A stretch of DNA of 64,000 nt from Proteles cristata cristata (Eukaryota > Chordata > Mammalia > Carnivora > Hyaenidae). The notes under the pieces are model-generated. The model was not told where the DNA came from, did no database searches, and saw only the letters and a list, made by a program, of their open reading frames with translations. Both the position numbers and the translations under genes were made by a program. Below, piece after piece: positions 49,994 to 61,538 of this stretch; positions within the stretch are counted from its first letter, which is position 1; the number at the start of each line of letters is the position of its first letter. The stretch covers positions 430,501-494,500 of the forward strand of contig JAESUZ010004796.1 of assembly GCA_017311185.1 (NCBI GenBank), given 5' to 3'.

Positions 49994-50090
49994 ACACCCA
50001 AGCCCACACTTGCATACGACTGGAGAGTGGCATGGGACATTGCGGGGAGTAAGACTTCACAAACGCCTTTTCTCCTTCCTCAGCTACAAG

Positions 50091-50308
50091 AAGCAGGGCT
50101 GCAAACTTGCCTTTCTCTTCTCACGGGGAAAAACATAGGTGCTGCCAACTTTGGCCGACAGCCAGCAAGAGTGAGCCGCGGAGGAGTGCCCCGGACCCCC
50201 GAGGGCACCCTGCCCATCCAGGCGGTGCATCAAGAGCCGCGCGAAGCCGGATTCACCACCAACCCCGGTGCAGCGGGACAGAAGTGCGGGTTCCCAGGCT
50301 TGAGGGTG
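50091..50308 (+). other. Exon-like block, + strand (unproven)
   Basis: A strong acceptor, CCTTTTCTCCTTCCTCAG, ends at 50090. A donor-like AGG|GTGAGT follows 50308. The 218 nt between is open in one frame and has more CpG than its surroundings. The deduced peptide (LQEAGLQTCLSLLTGK...) has no family I recognise. It could be an antisense non-coding exon or chance. Confidence 0.25.
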
Positions 50309-51552
50309 AGTCGGCCCGGTGATGAAAGCGCAATTCCGCCTGACCCCTCAGTCCCGGCAGGTGAACCAACCTGTTTTTCCCGAATTCTCTTCCTGTTGAA
50401 CCAGAACCTTCTTCCAATCTGGAGGAGGAAAGCCTTGTCATCTGCGCTGCCTGCATTTATAGGCCCCTTCACATTCCAGCCACGGAGCTTTTCCTCATGA
50501 ACACACAGGCCTGAGTCCCTCCACAGACAAGCAGTAAAACTAGAAGAGTTTCTCGAAACGTAGGAAACAGTCTCTGAGCAGGAAAGGTTAAGCATTCCTT
50601 CTCTCCAAGAAAGAAGTTGGGGGTGGGGGGTGTTAACCAGTGGTTCCCAATTTTCAAGACTACCTGAGGTGCTTATACCTTGATGCCTGGGCCCTAGCCC
50701 CACGATTCTGGCTTTCAGGGTCTGGCATGAGCCCGGGAACCTACTGCCTTAAAAGGTGGTTCTCAGGCCCCAGTGGCTTTCGCAGCGACTGGTTTAAACA
50801 TGACCCTGAAAGCTAAAGCATAAAGCTGAAGGCAGGATTCTGAAATCAACCTGTTTTCCTGTTTTCTCAAGTACTGAAATAGCTTCCACTCAGATTTCTC
50901 AGCTGAATGCCAAGCGATGGTAGTCACTCACATTTGTTTAGTTAGTCCTGAGGAAAACAAATGAAAGCCGAAATTGGGAATGCTGGAAACCGTTTACATG
51001 AACCCCAAACCCAAGAAGTTTCTCTTTGGGGGACTGTGGCCTGGGTTTGCTCCGCCGTCGAGATGTAACCTCAAGCGCAACACTTATGAGCGCTGTCAGT
51101 ACCAAGTATTAACTCCGATAATGTTATGTGGGAGGAGCTGCTATTAACTTCAATTTAAAGCAAAACTGCTCAGTGCAGCCTGTGAGGCCCTTCCCAAATG
51201 TAGTTCCACTCTACAAGATCACCCCAAAAATCTCCTCCCTGCCTCCGCAGTTCTTCAGACCTGTTCCCAACTCTGTGACTTTCTTCTTGGGAGTTCCCTC
51301 CCCAGGCCTGCCCTTCTGCTGCACAATTACAACCGCTCTGTGACCGGGAGAACACAGCCGTGGATGTCGGGCCTGAGTGAACTTCTTGAATCCCCAGGAT
51401 CTGTTCCATCGTCTATAAGAGGCATGTGTGCATTCACAGGTGTTTGTGGGCATCTCCAGGACTGAGGACACAGTGATGCACAAACTAGGAAAGGTCCTGC
51501 CTTTACAGAACTTGTATTCTGTCAGATGTCATATACTAAAGAAGAACAAACA

Positions 51553-51785
51553 GGGGCGCCTGGGTGGCTCAGTCGGTTAAGCGTCTGACTTCAGCTCAGG
51601 TCATGATCTCACGGTTCGTGGGTTTGAGACCCCGGCCGGCTCTGTGCTGACACCTCAGAGCCTGGAGCCTGCTTTGGATTCTGTGTCTCTCCTTCTCTCT
51701 GCCCCTCCCCTGCTTGCACTCTGTCTCTCTCTCTCTCTTAAAAATAAACATTAAAAGAAAAAAAATTTAAATAAAAAAATAAAGA
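51553..51785 (+). mobile_element. SINEC copy with target-site duplication
   Basis: Near-consensus head GGGGCGCCTGGGTGGCTCAG. AAAGAAGAACAAA before it and AAAGAGGAACAAA after it flank the element. Confidence 0.95.
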
Positions 51786-51799
51786 GGAACAAATACATA

Positions 51800-52445
51800 A
51801 GTAACCTATCAGTCATGAATGTCATAAAGCAACAGGACGAAGAAGATGAAGCACGTTTGGGATGGGAGTACATGTGATGGAAGGGCAAGGGGGTGGGGGG
51901 TGGGGGGAGATGAGGTAGGTGAGGAGCTCCTATCAGGGAAAACCAACAACTGGATTGGACAGTGAGCCTGACACACGCGAAGAACAGCAAAGATACTGAG
52001 GAAATGGGTTGGAAAGGTAGTGGGGGCCAGATCATGGCGAGCTTTCACCCTGGAAGGTTCCAGGCAGAGCAGCGAGGAGACCTGACTCAGGTTTTCAGTC
52101 ACCTTGTCTGCTGCAAATAGAACAGAGAGGGGAGGTGGAGGCCACATGGCAAGACCCCTGCAGTAGTCCAGCAGGGGAGGGGGCCGGGGGCTTGAACCAG
52201 GTGGTGAGAAGAGGCGGGTTCTGGACAGAAGGATCTGGATTTGGATGAGAAGGGCAGAACGGGTAACAGGAGCTGACAAATGGGCTGAGCAGGATGAGAG
52301 AACGAGGAGAGTGAAGGAAGACTTGAGGACTTGTGGCCTAAGGAGCAGGAAGGATGAAGGGGACCTCACTATGAAGAGAAAGACTACAGGAGGGGCATGG
52401 GCTGTGGGGTCAAATATGACCACGCACGCGCCTGAAGCACAGGGA
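51800..52445 (-). repeat. L2 LINE 3' remnant
   Basis: GGGGGCCAGATCATGGCGAG, GCAGTAGTCCAGCAGG and GAGGACTTGTGG-type wording are the reverse complement of L2 3' phrases (CATGATCTGGCCCC and others). The long minus-strand open frame here is repeat sequence. Confidence 0.65.
51883..51908 (+). other. G-quadruplex-capable run
   Basis: Four or more G tracts (GGG, GGGGG, GGGGGG, GGGGGG) with loops of 1-3 nt lie in the L2 remnant. Confidence 0.6.
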
Positions 52446-52807
52446 GGACCTGGTAAATGCTAACAGTTATGCCTGTCGTCACCCTCATTCCAGGTGCAAC
52501 CTTGACTCCTCCAGCACACGCTGATCACTCCCCACGGGAAACTCGATTCCATGTTCAACTGGGCACCTGATAAATACCCGCCTGCCTTGCCTTTTTGCGC
52601 AGTTTTCAGGGGGGGATAAACTTGGCTTCCAAGATTGTTTGCACGCTTCCTGTTGGCAATAAAGCACACGCCATTGCGTGCTTGTTCAAATGAACTGCAG
52701 GGTCTGGGGAACTGGAATTTACACATGAAAAGTACGCCGATGCTGAGCTGCTGTATGACTCAATCTGACCAAACACCCAGATTTCACGTCCATGTTAAAA
52801 ACTCGGT

Positions 52808-53026
52808 GGAGCACCTGGGTGGCTTATTCGGTTGAGCGTCTGACTTTGGCTCAGGTCATGATCTCACAATTTGTGGGTTAGAGCCCTGTGTCAGGCTCTG
52901 TGCTGACAGCTCAAAGCCTGGAGCCTGCTTCAGATTCTGTGTTTCCCTCTCTTTCTGCCTCTCCCCTGCTCATGCTCTGTCTCTCTTCTCTCTCAAAAAT
53001 AAAATAAGCATTTTACAAAACCCAAA
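52808..53026 (+). mobile_element. SINEC copy
   Basis: Head GGAGCACCTGGGTGGCTTAT. AAAAACTCGG and AAAAAACTCAG flank it. Confidence 0.93.
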
Positions 53027-54089
53027 AAACTCAGAGGCAGGACAGAGCAACAGGATTGCTCTTTTTACTTTGGGAGAAATGCCAGATGACTTGGGAAGTC
53101 AGGTCGCTAGAGGAGAAATCAGGAGGGGAGAATGGGGTCAAGAAGTCCTGCCTGCTAGGGTGCAGTGCTCTGATCCATTATCAGCTGTGTCCAGGGATGA
53201 ATACAAGAGTCCAGAACCAGTGGAGGGGATGAGTCAGGGGTCCGCAAAGGTCTGCGAGTGGGCCAGCGCCAGGCCAGGTGCCAGGAAACTGAGAAGAGTC
53301 TGTTAGAAAACATGAATTCCTCAGCCACCCTCCTAGTAATTCTGACTCATGAGATTGGGTGTGGGTCCCCCCAGACTGTTTTTAACAAGTTCCTCAGGTG
53401 TTTCTGGTATTTGACTCATCTTTGAGATCCATGGGGTAGGAAAGTACTTGGGAAAATACAAGACACTACACAAGCATGTGGTATCATTAAACCATAATTC
53501 ACAAGCAGTGCTAATGGCTGCCCATCAAAGCCAACACCACACCCCTTCCCTTTGGCTCCGTGGACTCCACTCATCTAAGTCCTTATTTCCCCACGCGCTG
53601 GATCCCACGGGGTCCAGGAACCCAGACTGAAGAGCGCGGCTGGGCAAATCTGATCCCTACAGAAAGCTGGAGTTTGCTTACCACTTGCCTGAAACTGGAC
53701 TCAGAGTCTGCAATGGGGAAACTGAATGAGAAATCAGAGGAGGCATCCTGAGGTAGGCATTCGGTCTAAAAAGGTAAGAGGCAAACAGGCAAGGTGTTGG
53801 GGAAATCATAGAGGAAGAAGCTGGTGCACATATAGATGTCCATGGTTGGCAAAAAGGTACAAGGGGAAGGAAAAGAGGTCATACACACTGCTAGACATAC
53901 AATATTCAGCATCACACAACTTCCATTTGAAGAATAGGAAATCGCAGCTAGGAGACACCTCACACTCATCTACAAAGGTGCACAATGGGTTCAGTGATAG
54001 AGCAAGATCCAACAGCAAGTCTGCCTAGCTACACCCAGGTCTCTGCTCTTGCCATCGAAAAATATACATTAGAAAGTACGGGACTCAAC

Positions 54090-54830
54090 CAAATGGAAAG
54101 AAATCTCGAGTGTACGGACTGGAAGACTCAGTATTGTTAAGATGTCAAGTCTCTACCCAAAGTGATCTAAAAACACAATGCAATCCCTACCCAAAGACAT
54201 GTTTTGTGAAAATGGAAAGATCCATCCTAAAATTTATATGGAATGTCAAGGGACCTTGAATAGGCAACACAGTCTTGAAAAAGAAGCACAAAGCTGGAGG
54301 TCTCCCATATATTCCAATTTCAAAACTTACTACAAAGCTACAGGACTCAAGAGGGTAGTATAGGTATAAAGATAAATCTATTGACCATTAGAACAGAACA
54401 GAGATCTTGGACATAAATTTCTGTGTAGGTGGTTGATCTTTGACAAGAGGGAATGGACAGTCTTCTCAACAAACGGTTCTGGGACAACAGGGCATCTCAT
54501 GCAACAGAACAAAGATGGACCCTTATCTTATACCAGATACAAAACTAAACTCGAAATGGATCAAAGACCTAAATGTTGAGCGCTGCAACTATAAAATTCA
54601 TTGAAGAAAACACAGGGCAGAAGCCTCACGGCACGAGATTTGGCAATGATTTCTTGGATAGGATATCAAAGGGACAGGCAACAGAGCACAATGAGATGAA
54701 GTTGGACTTCAGCAAAGTAAGAAGCGTTTGTGTATCACAGGACACTGTCAACAGCGACGTGAAAAGGCAACCGACGGAACAGGAGGAAGTCTTTGCCAAC
54801 CACGTATCAGAAAAGGGGGAGCATCAACAG
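54090..54830 (+). mobile_element. L1 ORF2 3' segment, degenerate
   Basis: The order of phrases follows L1 ORF2: ATGCAATCCCTACC, AATTTATATGGAATGTCAAGG, TACTACAAAGCTACAG, TTGATCTTTGACAAG, GTCTTCTCAACAAACGG, AATGGATCAAAGACCTAAATG, GATTTGGCAATGATTTCTTGG and GACACTGTCAACAG. Frames are broken by stops and indels, so it is an inactive, 5'-truncated copy. Confidence 0.88.
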
Positions 54831-56705
54831 CACAGAGGATTCCCGCTGACCCTACATGTCTGTTTGAGGCTCAGATATCACCACGGTGGATGAGTCCTGC
54901 TGGACCCGGTGGGTCTGAGTCCTGTGGTGGGTTCTTCAGCAGACAAACTGTTCTAGCGCTAATGTTCAGTCACTCCGCAAATCTGCTCCGCGAATAAGTA
55001 TCATCTTCCCCCAACTCAGAGATTCCAGTTTCGTATGACTTGAAGCACTCCCCCCCAACCCCTGCCTTGAGCCGTATGTGAAAATAAATTGGTTGCACAG
55101 AGTATCTGTTAGGCTTTGACAAATGGAATAAATCAGTTGTAACTGGTAGCTTTATATTCACAATTTAAAATGGCAATTTACGCTCATAAATATAATACAG
55201 TATGACAGGGAGGAATTACTTCCACCGACAACATCAGGTTTTGATCCTAGAGTAATGTGTAAGATACAGTTCCCAATCACCAGACTCCAGGCTGTAAGTT
55301 CTGAGTCCACTAGTCCAGAGAAAGATAAAAGGGAATTTAATAAACGGCTGAAACATCAAGGAGCTAGGTTACGAGTCTGCCAGAGAGAGTCCGCTCAAAG
55401 CCTGGGAAACATCCACAACATATGTTTTTTTAAAGCTGTCATAATTTAAAGCCTTTCTAAACATCTACTGTTTAATCTAATTTTCTCTCATGAATGTTTG
55501 GCTGCAGCTCAAATGGAATCAACATTTCCATTATAAATCTCTATTTTCACATTTTCCCGGTTTGATTGTAGAATGTCTTTCGTCTGAAATACGACACAAG
55601 CAGAAGCCTAAATTTTAATGCTTTCCATTGGCAACACGGTTTTACTACAAAACCAAAATCAGTTTTCTGCAAGCCAAATGCCTAGAAATTATTTAAGCAA
55701 AAGGATGAATGAAAGTTTTTTAGAAAAAAAAATCTTCAATTATAAATTCCCTCCCAGGTTCTAAAGAAGAAACAAACAAACGTCTGCCGGGTATTTTTTA
55801 AAATTAATATTCATTCTTGCCCACCCAAAGATTCCACATTTAACTTTGCCTCCTAAATATGAATATCCACCAGTGTCCAAATGCTGTTGAATGGCCATGA
55901 TTACATTTGCATCAAACAGAACTTAGTAGTTAGGAATTCTGCACCGTATCATCGTGACATTTCTTTTAACAAGTTGCTTTGGGATGTGTACATTTAAATT
56001 CTGAAAATCAAAACCAAAAATTCTATGAGTCCTTTTTATCATGCCTACTAAAATTATACACCGGAAACCGACAAGTAAGTGCAGCGTACTCCACGTAAAA
56101 GAGATTAAATGTTCAAACGCGGTTATAAATGTTGGAGTCTCAAGTGACTTTCTCCTTAGGGACACGTTCTGCAGTTCAAGGAGGAGAGAATTCTCTGACA
56201 TGCACACCCCAGCATCTGACAGAAGCCAAGGCCAAGTGCACGCACATGTCGCCTGGGCAGAGTTGCTGGCGGTCTTCAGAAGAGCCTGGTGAGTGGAGCT
56301 CTGCCTGCTTAGCCAGAGGCAGAGGGCAGGCCTGAGATCCAAGAGATGCCAGGTGGAAAAGGGAAAAACCCATGCAATGTTACCTGAGAATATGTTAACA
56401 CCATGTAAGCAACAGTTCCCCCAATCTTTCCTTCCATTGAAAATCTGGCTTTGCCTCAACAATCCTGGAGTAGAGTAGTTTTACCAATCTCTTATGTACA
56501 TGGTGGCTTTCACATACAAAAGACTCATTAAGGACAACTGGAGGGAATCCTGTTTAATTCTCAGGAATTCACAGACATTCAAGGTCATGTTCTACTTCTA
56601 AGTGACTCAAACACATCTCCTGGCCTCTTCCATCACTGCCTGGTGAGAACCACTCTCCTCTCGCTCTGCTTCAACTAGTATTTGCCTCCAATCATGAGAA
56701 CCCAG

Positions 56706-56739
<34 letters not shown>

Positions 56740-56927
56740 AAACCTAAGAGGAATCAGGCTACAAAAGAAATGAGCCATTTAACTAAAATAAAGTAAGAAT
56801 CTGTAAACAGACTAGAAAGGAGTTCTCAAAAAACAAACAAAAAATAAAAAGTTCTAAGTCTATAAGTGCCTTCTTCTCTCATAACTGTAGTATTTCTATG
56901 AATGATTTCACTTTAAAAGAAATAAAA
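54831..56927. other. Unique AT-rich sequence
   Basis: No repeat family recognised between about 54900 and 56700, apart from an A30-like run at about 56709-56736. No coding exon supported. Confidence 0.5.
56709..56736. repeat. Poly-A tract
   Basis: Uninterrupted A run of about 28. Confidence 0.9.
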
Positions 56928-57144
56928 AGAGAGGCACCTGAGTGGCTCAGTCGATTAAGCATCTGACTTCGGCTTAGGTCATGATCTCAAGGATTGTGGG
57001 TTCGAGCCCCACGTCGGGCTCTGTGCTGACAGCTCAGAGACTGGAGCCTGTTTCTGTTTCTGTGTCTCCCTCTCTCTCTGACCCTCCCCTTCTCACGCTC
57101 TCTCTTTCTCTCTCTCTGTCTCAGAAATAAATAAAACACTAAAA
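56928..57144 (+). mobile_element. SINEC copy with 13-bp target-site duplication
   Basis: AAAAGAAATAAAA at 56915-56927 and 57145-57157 flanks a + strand copy with a CTCTGACCCTCCCCT body, intermediate towards the young group. Confidence 0.93.
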
Positions 57145-57734
57145 AAAAGAAATAAAATGATCTTCTGCCTAAAAAAAACCTTAAGATGACTGGTTAACAG
57201 GAGGAACAGTTCAGGTGACACAGAGTGAAATATGAAAAACCTATTTGTCTTGTGTCCAAATATCTGGGAAGTCTAATGGCTTAAGATGTTTATGTTTAAA
57301 AGAATGTGCTTTCATGGGATCCACTGTGTGTTAATTTCTGGCCCCAAGCAATTTGTAATTATAGTATGTCCTAGGTCTCTTGGAACAAATTCTATTTTGA
57401 TCAATAGAATTAACAAATATTCACATGCACACAAGTCTGTAACTAGACTGAAAGCGTAACAGGAAAACACATGAGTTGCTTAAAGAGAACAAAGGGAGTA
57501 ATTCATCTTTTTTTTACAGTTCCCACAGTAAATACAGATTAAAATTCACAGATCGAAAACCTGAAGCAACAACCAATGCATCAACAACTTGAGGAACTTT
57601 GAAATTCCTAACCCTGTTATTTCGGTTCTATCCCCCCTTGGGACAGGAGAGGTGGGGTCACGACGGCTGACAGCTCACAGCACAGTGTCAGATACAGAGC
57701 TGAGAGTCATGGCTCCACGCTCACTGACCCTGGG

Positions 57735-57890
57735 ACCCAGTCGAGAAACTTGAGCTCTGCGAGCCTCAGTTTTCTCATCTGTAGGATGGAGATAAGGACA
57801 GGAGCTGCCTCACAGGACTGCTGTGTGGATTAACTGCGGGTAAAGCCGGTAAAGCTTAGAGTGGTGTTTCCACCATGCAGTGAGTTCAAA
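57735..57890 (+). repeat. MIR remnant
   Basis: GCGAGCCTCAGTTTTCTCATCTGTA, CTCACAGGACTGCTGTGTGGATTAA and GTAAAGCTTAGAGTGGTG follow the MIR consensus order. Confidence 0.85.
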
Positions 57891-58143
57891 AGCTATTATT
57901 ACTGTTTTCCTCATGATTCTTAGACTGCATGCAACATTTCTACCTTTCAGTAAGACATTTAAAGCGTATCCATCACTCCTTTATTAAAGTCATCCTGAAT
58001 GACAAAAATATTCTGGGTAGAACTTTTTTTTTTTTTTCAATAAATGCCATCAAAGTTACCCGTGAAAGTTACCTGTCATCTCTTTCTGCGTTGAGAAATT
58101 CTGGGAGGCCTGGGTTTAAGGCCTCAACAGCATTTGTTACATA

Positions 58144-58468
58144 CAGCTGACCTTGAACATCATGGGTCTGAACTGCATGGGTCCACTTACACGCAAGTTT
58201 CAATAAATGTAGTACTGTAAATGTATTTTTCTCTTTTGGCTTTCTTAACATTTTCTTTTCTCTAGCTTACATTATTGTAAGAATACAGTATGTAATGCAT
58301 GTGATAAACAAAATATGTGTCTACCGACTGTATGTGCCATCAGTAAGGCTTCTAGTCAGTAATGGCTTATTAGTAATCAAGTTCTGAAGGGAGTCAAAAG
58401 TTATATATGGATTTGCCACTGCATGGGGGCTGGTACTCCTAAATCCCGCATCGTTCAAGGGTCAACTG
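58144..58468 (+). mobile_element. Tigger-type (pogo/Tc1-mariner) non-autonomous DNA transposon
   Basis: Terminal inverted repeats CAGCTGACCTTGAACA (left) and TTCAAGGGTCAACTG (right) are flanked by TA on both sides (58142-58143 and 58469-58470). The interior has TCTCTAGCTTACATTATTGTAAG, a typical MER2/Tigger-group internal phrase. At 325 bp it has no transposase and cannot move itself. Confidence 0.85.
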
Positions 58469-58470
58469 TA

Positions 58471-59913
58471 TAAGCAACAAAAATGTTTTGGTAATTTCAA
58501 GGGTAGGAGTGCAAAGCTCAAGTTATCTCTATTCCACTAGTGGCCAGTCATGGGTCAAGCAGAAATGGGTTTCTGTTGACATTGGGCTCAGCGTTCATCT
58601 CTGTTAGGGTCGAATAAGAGACTCCAGCATCACTATCAGGGCTAACACAGCCCTGTCTGGAGGTGTCTACAAGGTCTCTTAACCCACCAGCACCCACTTC
58701 CCTTCTTCAACACGGCAGAGGGCAGTGACGTGGCCCTCCGTAAGGGGTCATGCTTGAAGAATAGCCCTTCATAAAAGAATGACTGATGTCCCTGCCATAG
58801 CTGATTCTTTGAAATCATCTTTCTACATGAAAGACGGCCCTTTCCAGAAGGCCACAACCATTTTCCATGGAAACCTTTTCACCACTGGTATCAAACAGCA
58901 TAACCTAAAATGTAGTCCCTAATCTTGCTGCTTGCAAGTTATCCAAAGAGAATCACTACAGAGAATGGTGGCATCTTTTAAGGGTTTTGTTTGTTTGTTT
59001 GCTAATTTCTACTTTATATAATCTTGAAACCTATGGTTAGCATTTTGGTACTACACACGCCAAAAAAAAGCACGTACACACACCTACACACGTTCCCACG
59101 GACATAACTAAGACAGGAAAAAACTACGTCTAGATCTTCACGGCCACGAGAAAGCACACAGGTGCTGTGTCAACTTCGACTAGCAATCTCCGATCCTCTC
59201 CTGAATTATAGCACTTGTCCAGGAAAGCGACAGTGGGCCAGTCAGGAGAAAACCCAAAATGTGACCTTGGCATCGAAATCTGCAAATGTACGTAATAGCA
59301 CGTCCTTTTCCCTATTTTTGTCATCTCCTCGGTCCAGCTGATGAATATTCCAGAGACACACGTTTTATCTATTTCCAATATATCCTAAAACTAATTTGAT
59401 CGCTGACGCAAGTACCGTGGGGGCCACACCGTTTTGTTTGCGGCCCCCCAGAATGAGAATGCATCTCCTTCAGGTGTCCTCTGTCGAGCAACGGGAAGTT
59501 CTTTTCTCTGCGGTCTCCAGCTTTCCACCAAGTGAACTCTAATTGTCACTATCAGGAAAGCAGCTCAATTTTTCTGGCTCATCTGACACATGAAGCCCTC
59601 GGGCTAGAGTCCTGCCTGCTGCATCTTCTTCCATGTGCCAGCTCCTCAGGCAAGGCCCCCAGGAGTTCAAGTGCAGGAGGCTCTCCAAGTGGGAGAAGGC
59701 TCACGGTTTGGGATCTAGTCAGAGGTCGGTCTAGAATGTTCAAAAGCACTTAGTGTAACTTCTTCATTTCATGGAGGAGGTAAAAGGCCAACAGTGCTTC
59801 ACTTGCTAACTTGTAGTCAAGTTGAGCCTTGAAGGCCACACTTACAAGGATGGGTGGAGGCCTGAGAGGAGATTCCCCCCTCCTGCATCCTTTAGGAAGG
59901 CGCTGTTCAGTCT
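58471..59913. other. Unique sequence, nothing recognised
   Basis: No supported gene or repeat. Confidence 0.5.
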
Positions 59914-60107
59914 ATTCTGTATCCTCACGGAGTAGATCTAGGCCCACACGGTCCTGCCCTTAACATGTGACCTTGGAATGCTGTGCGCCCATCACTGTGC
60001 TGATTCGGACATTCTGTATCCTCACGGAGTAGATCTAGGCCCACACGGTCCTGCCCTTAACATGTGACCTTGGAATGCTGTGCGCCCATCACTGTGCTGA
60101 TTCGGAC
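59914..60107. repeat. Perfect 97-bp tandem duplication
   Basis: Unit 1 is 59914-60010 and unit 2 is 60011-60107. Both start ATTCTGTATCCTC and end GATTCGGAC, and I find no difference between them. Flanks diverge immediately on both sides. Confidence 0.97.
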
Positions 60108-60679
60108 CTGGCCAGCCGGCAAGCAGCACCACCTCCCTAGCCCTCTAGAAGAGAGCCGGGCAGTGCGGAGCTGTACCCCAGAGCCAGCCCCTGCCCACCA
60201 GGAGCCTGAGGACCCTGCTCTCGGATCAGAAGGTCCCCAACAGAAATGGGAAGTCCGTGTGGGGAGGTGGGCAGAGCTGCTGAGGCGCCCAAGGCCTGCG
60301 CTGCGTGTTCCACAGGGTCAGACCCTTTTCTAAGTGCCAAGGTCAAATCAAAAGCACCAATTATGAAAGCCAGAGGACAATGCTGCGGCACCTTCCAACT
60401 GAGCCTCCTTGCACACTCCACACCTGTGCGGCCAGCACGGCCCCAGGCCTGCACCTGCGCCCGCACAGAAACTCACAGGAGGGGGGCGCTGAGGGCAGTC
60501 AGGAAAGGAGGAGCAGGACCGAGGGCAGCCGGGGGCTCTGGCAGTTCACAGACATGTTAGAGCAGAGAGGGCAGTGAGGGGGGAGGAAGGAATGAAAGGA
60601 AGAACAAGCAAGGGAGGGGGGCAGGGGGCAGGAGAGAAACTGCACAGAGAAACACAAGAAGGAATTAGGCAAGTGGAAG

Positions 60680-61120
60680 GAATAAGAGAAATAAGCTCAC
60701 CGACCCAATCAAAGGAGGGACATGGAGACTCGGAGCACAGTGAAGCGAGGCTTTAATCAGCGTTCTTGCGAGAACGGGTGTGTGACAGGCACACTGGGGT
60801 GGTGACGGCAGACCATTTATCTCCTAGCTTGCAAGCCCCTCCCCTGGCCCCTTATTGGCTGAGCACTACAGAGGTTACAGCCTGACCCCTACAGTCGCCT
60901 ATGCACATGTAAGACAAAAAGTAGCCTGTACATTTCCTGAGCTAATCCGGAGACTTTCAGTCCCTCCTAACTTTGTTCTTTGGTGTGTGCTCATTGCAAA
61001 GCCCATGAAAATAAGCCTGCTGAAGGGGGCAGTGGGGAGGGGTGGGGGTGGTGGATGGGAGTGGAGGGAAGAAGAACCAGGAAGTGAAGTACCTAATAGT
61101 TTGGGACTCCACTGTCAGGG
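60680..61120 (-). mobile_element. Possible solo LTR of an ERV1-type endogenous retrovirus
   Basis: Read on the minus strand the order is LTR-like. A TGACAGTGGAGTCCC-type start lies near 61120, a CCAAT box (CAGCCAATAAGGGG) near 60855, a TATA-like GGAGATAAATGG near 60820, a poly(A) signal ATTAAA near 60755, then a T/GT-rich stretch. No gag, pol or env coding is seen nearby. Borders and family are uncertain, and it could be an ordinary unique sequence with promoter-like boxes. Confidence 0.4.
61026..61060 (+). other. G-quadruplex-capable run
   Basis: GGGGGC, GGGG, GGGG and GGGGG tracts are separated by short loops inside the candidate LTR. Confidence 0.55.
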
Positions 61121-61280
61121 GGGTAAACCTACTATTAACTAGACACCACAGCATTTATTTGGTATTTCTGAAAATGAATCATCTCCCTTACTTCTCCTAG
61201 GGAGAAGGGCAAGGGGAGGGGAGGGGTGAGAGGGATCGATCTGGTGGAACATGGTAATAAAATTTAAAACGTGGACCAGA

Positions 61281-61538
61281 ACAGGGGCACCTGGGGGCTC
61301 AGTCGGTCAAGCATCTGACTCATCAGACTCTTGATTTCAGCTCAGGTCATGATCTCACAGTTTGTGGGTTCGAGCCCCACAATGGGCTCTGCTCAGACAG
61401 CACTAGAGCCTGCTTGAGATTCTCTCTCTCCCTCTCTCTCTGCCCCTCCCCTCCTCATGCACTTGCTCATGCTCTCTTGCTCTCTCAAAAATAAATAAAC
61501 ATTAAACAAACAAACAAACAAACAAACCCCAAAAACTT
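61281..61538 (+). mobile_element. SINEC copy with (CAAA)n tail
   Basis: Head GGGGCACCTGGGGGCTCAGT carries a small internal duplication (CTGACTCATCAGACTC). TGGACCAGA lies at 61272-61280 and again just after the element. Confidence 0.93.

Noticed and set aside
50027..50500. 157-codon protein gene on the + strand
   Set aside because: Only the splice-like borders of the inner block are notable; the peptide has no similarity that I recognise. Kept only as a possible non-coding exon.
51809..52423. 204-codon open frame on the minus strand
   Set aside because: It runs through an L2 remnant and a G-rich run; the protein is low complexity and unlike any family.
54573..54893. 106-codon open frame that looks protein-like
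   Set aside because: It is a surviving piece of L1 ORF2 in a degenerate copy, not a host gene.
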